Assembly: GCA_029204225.1 (NCBI GenBank)
Contig: CM055099.1
Coordinates: 46,406,929-46,470,928 of the forward strand
Origin: Diphasiastrum complanatum
Taxonomy: Eukaryota; Streptophyta; Lycopodiopsida; Lycopodiales; Lycopodiaceae
Reading direction: 5' to 3'
DNA length: 64,000 nucleotides
The notes beneath the pieces are model-generated. The model made no database searches, was not told the origin of the DNA, and saw nothing but the letters and a program-made list of their open reading frames with translations. This document shows, piece by piece, positions 55,401 through 61,870 of this stretch. A program made the translations under genes and the position numbers. Within the stretch, counting starts at the first letter, position 1, and each line of letters begins with the position of its first letter.

Positions 55401-56632
55401 ATCAAATGGATGTCAAGAGTGCCTTTCTTAATGGGCACCTACAGGAGGAGGTTTACATGGAACAACCGCAGGGATTTGAAATAACAGGCAAGGAGAATCT
55501 GGTTTGCAGGCTTAGGAAAGCCTTGTATGGGCTCAAACAGGCACCAAGGGCTTGGTATAGCCGAATTGATGAGTACTTTGCAAGGCAAGGGTTTGAGATG
55601 AGTAAGTCTGATTGCAATCTTTATGTCTTCAGGGAAGGAGAAGACTTTGTGGTTGTTGTGCTCTATGTGGATGATCTACTCATCACGGGAAGCAATAAGA
55701 AGCTTATTGCTTGTGTTAAGAAGAATCTTTCTAATGAGTTTGAAATGAAAGATTTGGGTTTGCTACACTATTGCCTAGGAGTTGAAGTTTGGAAAGGAAA
55801 GCGTTGTCTTTTTATCTCACAGGCAAAGTATGCACAGAAATTATTGAAGAGGTTTAACATGCAAGAAAGCAAACCAATCAGCACACCCATGGATGCAAGC
55901 AACAAGCCATCAAAAGATGATGGTCCAGCATTTGCAGATGAGACGCTCTATCGTCAGTTAGTGGGCAGCCTGATTTACCTTACTACCACCAGGCCAGATA
56001 TTGCTTATGCGGTTGGAATCGCAAGTCAATACATGTGTAAGCCTACCGAAGCACATTGGAAGGCAGCCAAGCGGATCCTACGATATGTGAGAGGGACAGT
56101 GACTTATGGGATTGGATACACGGATGACGGGAACCTTCAGCTGGAAGGCTATTCAGATTCTGATTGGGCAGGTGATAGAGACGATCGGAGATCGACGACA
56201 GGCTATTGTTTCAGCCTAGGTTCAGGGGCTATATCGTGGTGCAGTAAGAAGCAGCCTACTATTGCTCTATCGTCTACCGAAGCTGAGTACAGGGCGACTA
56301 CGAGGTCCGCCTGTGAAGCCATTTGGTTACGCCGTCTACTTGAGGACATGCAGATTGCTCAAGTAAGACCTACATTGTTACATTGTGATAACCAAAGCTG
56401 CATTCAGCTTGCAAGGAATCCAGTCTATCATGCACGGACAAAACATATAGAGGTGGACCAGCATATTATACGAGAGAAAGTGCACAGTGGGGAGATCGAG
56501 CTAGTTTATTGCGACACCAACGACCAGACAGCTGATATTTTTACTAAACCACTTAGTAAAGATAAGTTTGAAAAGTTCAGAACTTTGTTGGGTGTCAGTT
56601 TGAATAAAATTGCCATTAAGGGGGGGTGTTGA
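52481..56632 (+). CDS. copia F gag-pol polyprotein, intact
   Basis: ATG at 52481 (MASLGESLL) gives 1,383 uninterrupted codons, a usual length for copia gag-pol. The upstream extension to 52448 uses no ATG. In order: gag (GTNYRVWKFKIANILMDKN), CCHC knuckle CNYCGKYGHFAFEC (about residue 254), protease WYIDSGASKHM (active Asp 316), pre-integrase HHCC (WHERYGHLS...CEACALGKQ), integrase DDE at about D513, D576 and E612 (HSDLCG, RSDKGGE, AERKNR), RT with LYVDDLLIT (about 1062), and RNase H from SDSDWAGD (about 1225) to the end. It would form particles, copy the RNA and integrate it. The TGA stop lies in the first bases of the 3' LTR. Confidence 0.97.
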   Translation: MASLGESLLGESSKLDGTNYRVWKFKIANILMDKNCWEVMTGIEPVPTSDPELKDYMNRRHKAHRIINLSVKDNIIPHICNARDAADAWTILKSMFETVDSAKLVYLQNRLHTLKMEAGATIGDHITKVKDLLDQLASVGEKVSDRSIVPIVLNSLSFNYQDYVMSLSAREKLPTFGELCGLLLQEEMRRKNLSEREDNPELAFASKKKQNLQKKGKGKKKNSKQSLEQQVSKLQVGEESSTNSSSTPKRKGNCNYCGKYGHFAFECRKKQSDQKKGKNQQSHFVDKVAEEEQSGVLELFTAALSSESTFGGWYIDSGASKHMTPHRDWFSTYEETEDGQHVCLGDNSTRMVRGKGRVAIQLSSGEVKEIKSVLHVPGLAKNLLSVGAITKQNMVVEFNDSKCLVKDKEKNLKVVAKGMQEGGLYKLFTTIPSQEALSARDTNRDKLWHERYGHLSYKSLQVLNRHKMVVNLPSIKSSSDTCEACALGKQQRKKFPKEKATRAKGILELVHSDLCGPMQVKSAGGAYYLMTFVDDFSRKVWVYFLKLKSEAFKYFKQWKAMVENHTGKRLKTLRSDKGGEYISDEFKDLCKACGIKRQFTAPHTPQQNGVAERKNRSIVECARSMLKAKRLPNSFWAEAVATAVFLLNRSPTKAVEGITPEEAYSGNKPKVGSLRVFGCTAYAHIPKDLRKKLDAKSVKCVFLGYSEGEKAYVLYDLENRRKILSRDVIFDEEHAPKIQEQEKEGITEFIPLIDSTDEDPSQESCKPQVQEQQQEIEPTSSRPLFGQVPEAEVGDKRKTKTVPWDTWSPSTSPTARKKLPRWYWETIKEGQMIEEGESSEQGVRRSLRSHERQETNFALMSTILNADEPQFFHEAVREKVWQHAMQEEYDSIVKNDTWELTTLPEGKQPIGCKWVYKTKFHANGTVDKYKARLVAKGYAQQEGLDYDETFAPVAKMTSIGTVLAIASYFDWDVHQMDVKSAFLNGHLQEEVYMEQPQGFEITGKENLVCRLRKALYGLKQAPRAWYSRIDEYFARQGFEMSKSDCNLYVFREGEDFVVVVLYVDDLLITGSNKKLIACVKKNLSNEFEMKDLGLLHYCLGVEVWKGKRCLFISQAKYAQKLLKRFNMQESKPISTPMDASNKPSKDDGPAFADETLYRQLVGSLIYLTTTRPDIAYAVGIASQYMCKPTEAHWKAAKRILRYVRGTVTYGIGYTDDGNLQLEGYSDSDWAGDRDDRRSTTGYCFSLGSGAISWCSKKQPTIALSSTEAEYRATTRSACEAIWLRRLLEDMQIAQVRPTLLHCDNQSCIQLARNPVYHARTKHIEVDQHIIREKVHSGEIELVYCDTNDQTADIFTKPLSKDKFEKFRTLLGVSLNKIAIKGGC

Positions 56633-57023
56633 AGAGTAATGCCTATTTTACCCCTTTTGGCTAAGCATTAGTTAAGTTGTACATAACTCATGGGGCATGT
56701 TTTAATTAAATGCATGACCCCCCTTTTGTTAAGTTATGTAAATTAGTGCAAGTGGCCCACTTGGCCAAGTAGCTCACTCCCATGGTTGACACCTAGACTT
56801 TCCATGCATGTAAAGGAGGTGCTTGCCTCACAAGGGATTTGGAGGACCCACGCCCTCCTCTCTCTCTCTAGCAATTCATTTCTTCTTGAGACTTTTGAGT
56901 TTGTGAGATGCTCATGCAATTCTCCTTGTGTGTGATATTTCCATAGCCAAGTTATCTCAAGCTTTCATAGTTGATCTAGCATCTGAGTTAAGATACTCCA
57001 TAGCTAGGTCTTGTAATTCTTCA
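56627..57023 (+). repeat. 3' LTR of copia F
   Basis: The LTR starts TGTTGAAGAGTAATGCC, 397 bp. It carries the last codons of gag-pol (TGT, TGA). A GGGGGGG polypurine tract precedes it. Confidence 0.95.
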
Positions 57024-57028
57024 AGCCC

Positions 57029-57330
57029 TTCCGACTTGTCACTTTCGCCCATTATTTAATCCGTTTCCAGCCATCTTTCACAGTTTATCAAAAGGCTCTC
57101 CAGTGCCCATCCTCAACCACATTTCACGGAATTCCGACTCCGTTTGATATTCCAATTTGACATTTCCCTCCTGGCTGTCCAGCGCATTTTTACAGCCTTC
57201 ATTTTCACTTTTTCCATTTGCTGATTACTGCCCTTTCTTAGTTGTGATAATATTGGTTTTAATAGACTAATTTGGGGTGACGACAAGATTTCGCTCCCTC
57301 AAGTTTTCGTCTATTCCTTTCACTATCATT
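57029..57330 (+). other. element E leader, continued
   Basis: This is leader sequence after the copia insertion, ending in ggggtgacgacaagatttcgctccctcaag just before gag. The same phrase lies before gag of the minus-strand element at the window start. Confidence 0.7.
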
Positions 57331-58070
57331 ATGGCACATTCACCTACCGCAAGTGACACTGTTCAGGAAAACATATCCGATCAGTTTCGGCGCATGGATG
57401 AAACCCTTTCTGGCCTCGTTCTTCGCTTCGATACAGTTATGACCGACTTTCCTACTATGCAATCACATATTGATTCTTTACAGCCTCATGGTCCTGGAAA
57501 AGCTCCTATCTTTCCTTCATTTGGGACTCCCCCTCCATTTGGATTTCCATCTTCTTCTGCTAGTCAGCCTGGTGGTGAACCGTTCATTCCACCCAACCCA
57601 CCTCCTGGTTTCTTTCCACGTCCCCCAGTTCCTGAGCCACACTTTGCTCGAGACTTTCGTGATAGGGTACAGCTTGCTACCTATTCCGGTTCCTCTGACG
57701 GGAACTTATTAGAGAAGTGGACACATATTTTCAGATCTACCCTAAGATTGATCCTCAGAAGATCCAGTTGGCTGCTTTACACTTAGATGGGCGCAAGTTT
57801 ATCGAGCTGATTCTGATCGGGATATATGGCATACCTTTCATCGTGACCTCCGTCATGCTATGATTGATCCTCAGTGGCTCGACCGCCAACGTGATACATT
57901 CCGAGGTCTCACTCAGACCAGTGACCTTTTATACAGATCAGTTTATGGAGCTTTCTTATCTTTTCACAGATCTACTGCCCACTGAGCTTATTTCTTGTTA
58001 CATTGCTGGGCTTCGTGGTGCCTTACGTTACGATGTTTCTTCCTTCTGTCCTCCCACACTCACATATACA
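57331..58070 (+). pseudogene. element E gag, frameshifted
   Basis: ATG at 57331 (MAHSPTASDTVQENISDQF) opens a frame like that of A: coiled N-terminus, proline-rich linker, RDRVQLATYSGSSDGNLLEK. It loses frame at about 57718, where a dozen or so bases are missing compared with A. Capsid pieces follow in other frames (DPQKIQLAALHLDG; FYTDQFMELSYLFTDLLPTE; IAGLRGALRYDVSSF). The TWW motif region is deleted and no CCHC knuckle is present. Confidence 0.85.
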
Positions 58071-58340
58071 GGTTCCTACTGATGCTGATTCACATATACA
58101 GGTTGCAGCTGATATGGTCGTTGATACTGACATAGCATGCTATGATCCTATTGATGATGTTGTTCCATGCTCTGATATTGTTGTTGAGTGCTTTGATGCT
58201 ACTCATGTTCCTGACTGCCATGCTATAGATGTTGTCGCCTGTGCTCCTTATTTTGATATTATTCATGGGTCTACGGTTTCAGCTTCCGTTATTATGCCTA
58301 CGTATGTTGTTCCATTTGTGGATCATATTATTCTAGATGC
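58070..58340 (+). pseudogene. element E acidic segment replacing the zinc knuckle
   Basis: The frame 58003-58500 encodes QVAADMVVDTDIACYDPIDD, VVPCSDIVVECFDATHVPDC and HAIDVVACAPYFDIIHG. The segment is open and clearly homologous to that of D, with a deletion relative to D after HGSTVS. It leads straight into the protease in the same frame. I recognise no family. Confidence 0.65.
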
Positions 58341-58848
58341 GGGGCGAGAATATATTGCTTTAGTGGATACAAGCAGTACACATTCATTTATTAGCAGTTA
58401 CATTTCCACCAGGATTCGTGCTACACTTGTTCTCACTTCCCAGCCTCTCAATGTTGAGGGTGCTCATTCCCATTCTTTTCCCAGTTCTCAGATGATTTAG
58501 GGCTTGGATTATCGCATTGGTGATTTTTCTGGTCAGGCAGATTTCTACATCATTTCTCTAAAGCACTATGACATTATTTTTGGTGCAGCCTGGTTTTTTT
58601 CACTTGGTAATGTTGCTGTGGATCTCTCTCAACAGACACTTTCCTTTACTCATGCTGGTCAGCATCATTCACTTGTTGGTATTTATTCCCAGGGTGACTA
58701 TCAGTTGGTTACCGGGAAGCAGTTTATGTGTAGCCTGCCAAAGGCTCAGAATGCAGCTCTTCTTTCCATTCAGAGTACATCAGTTGCTGCTTCACTTTCA
58801 CCATTCGTGGGTCCTCTTCCTCAGGTTGATGCTCCTTCGGATTTATAG
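58340..58848 (+). pseudogene. element E protease remnant and linker
   Basis: The protease reads YIALVDTSSTHSFISSYIST: the catalytic DTG is DTS, so it should be inactive. A TAG follows at 58498-58500 (shared with D). The frame resumes as GLDYRIGDFSGQADFYIISL, FGAAWFFSLGNVAVDLSQQT and GDYQLVTGKQFMCSLPKAQN, ending at TAG 58846-58848 (shared with B). Confidence 0.8.
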
Positions 58849-60678
58849 GTTGTTGCTGTGTGCCTTGTGCCTATATGCCTTGATTCACAAATATTGTATT
58901 CAGTGGTCATTCCTGGTTTCATTGATATTCAGGCCGTATACCTTGGTGGTATTTCTACTATTGCTTTTGCGCATACCTCAGATAGCCCCCTTGGTTCGGT
59001 GGTTGGTGCAGTATCTTCTCCATTGGTCTCTATATCTCCATCTCTTGAGTTCGTTATGGCTGATGTTCCTGCTGATTTCTATGGGGTTCTTCACGGGTCC
59101 ACGTTTGATGGTTCCCTCGCTATTGGTGATCAGGTTGTATCTTCTTTCGCTTTACTCCATGGATCTCTGCTTGAGGTTTGTGAACCGCCTCATGATATTT
59201 CTACGGTTCCTTACATGATTTATGCGCCTTTGGCCCTTACCGTTACACATTTTCCATCCGAGGATATTTGTGAGATGGTCACTATTACTTATCTAGGGTA
59301 TTTATATGCTGGGATCTTTCAAGATGAGTATACAAGCATCCTTCAGTCTCCTTGTGTTTCTACATATAGGTTTGCTGCAGTCCATGCCGATGCTATGGCC
59401 ATATGGCATTCCTGGTTATTACGTATAGCTTGGTTTCCATTTGGACCTGTTGATTGGTGCTGGTTTTTCCATATTACTGATCGCCTATGGTGCGGATATC
59501 TCTATGATTATGCATGTGGCTCTCTATGTGTTCCTTGGATTGTTGCTCATTGTCAGGCTTGGCATATCCTGATGGCTTGGGTTATTGCCTCCGTTCCAGC
59601 TACTGTTTATCCAGCTGATCTTCATATTCCCCGTCATTTCAGGTTGCTTCATATCGCTTGGTCTCCGATGCTGAGTTGCCACTTTGAGAGAGTTCCTTCT
59701 TCCTCTTGGATAGTTTTTGGGGATGTTGCCGCCATATACTTCAGTATTGCTCATATGTGCTTTGATACTCATTCCCAGCTACATGTGGATATTGATCCGA
59801 TGCTTGCTACTGATGTTGGGGATCTTGTTTCTCGTGCATTTCTTCTATTCCTCACTTGTGCGCCTAGTGTGTACTTTGGGATTACACTTGCGTCCGGTTT
59901 CGATGGGTCATCCGATTCTCCATCCGTTTATGGTGTATCCTATGATGGATTGGTATGTCCATATGAGGTCTTTCTGGATGAGTTTTTCGGCTATAGTTTT
60001 TCAGTTGAGGCCTCTACTATTTCTAGATTTGTTGCTATTGTTTTTATGCATCATGTCTTTTTAGATGATGCATTGATTTCTTGGACCTTCTGGAGCTTTT
60101 GGCATGCTGCTCTTCTCGTGATATGGGCCTTGAAGGTACCGTGTGCCATTGCTACTTCTCATTCATGGGCCTTATGGATATCTTGGGCTTTTGACCATGC
60201 TGGTGCACATTTCTCCATTTTAGCTATCCTTTGTCAGGATGATCTCTTTATGATCCATGTTTCCTGGCATATCGCTTGCTTTTCCATGCTACTACAGCGT
60301 GCTTGTCATCCTGATGTTCCTACTCCTTGGTACTGGTCTTCCGATGCTGCTATCTTTTCTTGGGGCACCTATATCACTGAGTTTGCACATATGGTTGATG
60401 GTTACGTGTATGATGCGGCTATTCGCGATGAGTGTCCATCTCTTTTCCAGTTTCCTTATTGGCTTCCCGTTGTTGATGCAGTTCTACCTTCTCGGGCTTT
60501 TTGGATACCTTGGTATGATGTCCCTATCTTTTGGGCTGATCCTCTACTATCTTGGGCATTACGGATACCTTGGCATTCCTGGTTGCTGCTTGATCTTCTT
60601 CTGGTTCCTTGGTATTCCTGGTTGTTCCATATTGCTTGGTTTCAGATGACGTTTGAGATGTTCCTTTCGTCGCCATGA
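58849..60678 (+). CDS. element E unknown W-rich open frame (about 600 codons)
   Basis: The frame is open for 609 codons from 58849, directly after an in-frame TAG, to TGA at 60676-60678. There is no ATG near the start; the first useful one begins MADVPADFYGVLHGS (59056). It is unusually rich in W, F, H and C and carries repeated phrases: WHSWLLRIAWF, WALWISWAFDHA, AFWIPWYDV, WALRIPWHSWLL, WYSWLFHIAWF. No signal peptide, zinc finger or RT, RNase H or integrase motif is seen. It occupies the place of those domains and precedes the chromodomain. The repeats make a non-coding or captured origin possible. Changes between D and E look neutral. Function unknown. Confidence 0.6.
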   Translation, partial: VVAVCLVPICLDSQILYSVVIPGFIDIQAVYLGGISTIAFAHTSDSPLGSVVGAVSSPLVSISPSLEFVMADVPADFYGVLHGSTFDGSLAIGDQVVSSFALLHGSLLEVCEPPHDISTVPYMIYAPLALTVTHFPSEDICEMVTITYLGYLYAGIFQDEYTSILQSPCVSTYRFAAVHADAMAIWHSWLLRIAWFPFGPVDWCWFFHITDRLWCGYLYDYACGSLCVPWIVAHCQAWHILMAWVIASVPATVYPADLHIPRHFRLLHIAWSPMLSCHFERVPSSSWIVFGDVAAIYFSIAHMCFDTHSQLHVDIDPMLATDVGDLVSRAFLLFLTCAPSVYFGITLASGFDGSSDSPSVYGVSYDGLVCPYEVFLDEFFGYSFSVEASTISRFVAIVFMHHVFLDDALISWTFWSFWHAALLVIWALKVPCAIATSHSWALWISWAFDHAGAHFSILAILCQDDLFMIHVSWHIACFSMLLQRACHPDVPTPWYWSSDAAIFSWGTYITEFAHMVDGYVYDAAIRDECPSLFQFPYWLPVVDAVLPSRAFWIPWYDVPIFWADPLLSWALRIPWHSWLLLDLLLVPWYSWLFHIAWFQMTFEMFLSSP

Positions 60679-60937
60679 TGTTGATCCTGAGCTGTTCCCT
60701 TTCTTACCAGCTGCCATTCACCAGGTTCGCCTTCACCATAGTCGACGTTGCCGGCAGATTCAGTTTTTGATCCAGTGGGATGGTCGTCCTATTGAGGAGG
60801 CCACATGGGAGCCTATTGGTGTCTTTTATCATACGCCATCACTTGCAGATCAGGATCATGCTCTTGCTGCACTTGTTGATTTCTCTACATCAGATGCTGC
60901 TCTAGTTGTTGATGCACCAGGTCTTGCTGCTGTTTGA
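60665..60937 (+). pseudogene. element E chromodomain
   Basis: The segment RHDVDPELFPFLPAAIHQVR then QFLIQWDGRPIEEATWEPIG ends with TGA at 60937. It overlaps the end of the W-rich frame in another frame; the offset is two bases relative to element C, where the two are continuous. Confidence 0.85.
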
Positions 60938-60983
60938 TCCAGTTTCTTTTCGGCAGTTGGGTCTTTTTTTTTGTGTCGGGGAG

Positions 60984-61421
60984 AGTTATGGACTCGGCTC
61001 ATTACATTCGCCGCGTCCATTTACATTTACTTTACTTTATGCATAAGCAAGCCTTGGGCCCTTTTTTATTCATTAGTGACACTTAGACTATATGGTTGGC
61101 CTTATTATTCATTATTAGGCCATTTGGACATATTACTGGAGAGTGGGGGCCTTCTTGGAGGGCGCACTATTTTCCCTCCCAGTTGGGCCCTAGCCACCGA
61201 AAGCTTCCTTTTAGGGCTTCCTCTTGGCTATAAGTAGGGAAACTGTGTCATTTGTTATTCAGCTAACGATATTGATCCCTCTCTCTCTAGTCTCCTTAAT
61301 CTCTCTCTTTCCTGCTTTCTAGGATTAAGTATTGCTTATGTGCTGCTTTCATAGCTTAAGTCTTGCTTATGTGATGCTTTCATAGCTTAGCTCTAGATCA
61401 GCTGTGGCTCTATTCGTAACT
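60984..61421 (+). repeat. 3' LTR of element E
   Basis: The 438-bp LTR follows GTGTCGGGGAG and ends CTATTCGTAACT. It is the same subtype as the 5' LTR, with indels. Confidence 0.9.
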
Positions 61422-61426
61422 ATATT

Positions 61427-61500
61427 GATGAGCTTGAGAGAGTCATTGAGCAGAGCGGTGGTACAAGCTGCAGGCTTGGGGATATTCTTGTTATAGAATT
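61427..61500 (+). pseudogene. LINE reverse transcriptase fragment, right of element E
   Basis: DELERVIEQSGG and RLGDILVIEL continue the RT frame of 50396-50492 once element E and one copy of ATATT are removed. The YADD motif that should follow is absent; unrelated sequence begins at about 61500. Confidence 0.65.
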
Positions 61501-61870
61501 GAAAATAGAGACAGAAAGGATCGTTAAATCGAGGTTTACCAACCTAGGAATCCTCGATGGTCTTCTACAATTCAAAATAGATCAAAAAATCAGCAACATG
61601 CAATCAGCATGCAAGCAAATAGAGGCATGCATGCAACATGCATGGACTAGTACTTGCACATGCAAACGGAAATTGCTAGCAAATTGTAATTTTGTCGACA
61701 TGCAATGAATAGATCAAACTTTCGAAGTAATCGGATCTGCTAGCTATGGAGGGCAGCAAGCAAGATGAAGAGGATGTGAGCATAAATTTGCATGAAATTT
61801 CCGTCAGAAACTTGCTACACAAACTAAAATGATAGTATATGCTGTAAGGAGAATTCTAACATCATAAATC
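61501..61870 (+). other. unassigned spacer between LINE fragments
   Basis: The sequence contains gcatgcaagcaaatagaggcatgcatgcaacatgcatgg, a GCATGC-rich patch near 61600-61650. The open frame at 61499-61708 is not recognised. Confidence 0.35.

Larger units (their letters stand above)
51608..57028 (+). mobile_element. element F: intact Ty1/copia retrotransposon (51613-57023)
   Basis: Two 397-bp LTRs (TG...CA) differ by eye at one base, near the third position. AGCCC is duplicated at 51608-51612 and 57024-57028. The PBS (TGGTATCAGAGCAGG) follows the 5' LTR at 52010, and AAGGGGGGG precedes the 3' LTR. A single frame encodes all gag and pol domains. It is the youngest insertion in the window and the only one that looks able to move by itself. 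It lies in the leader of element E. Confidence 0.96.
50488..61426 (+). mobile_element. element E: non-autonomous chromovirus derivative (50493-61421), split by copia F
   Basis: The 5' LTR (50493-50942) and 3' LTR (60984-61421) flank PBS, repeat leader, broken gag, acidic segment, protease remnant, the open W-rich block and a chromodomain. ATATT is duplicated at 50488-50492 and 61422-61426, proving a single insertion, here into the LINE RT between LFGLYI and DELERVI. Without copia F it is about 5.5 kb. It encodes no RT, RNase H or integrase. Confidence 0.92.

Noticed and set aside
59524-59772. Minus-strand frame in the W-rich block as an antisense gene
   Set aside because: Copies in C and D give shifted or broken versions; no motif; simplest as a shadow.
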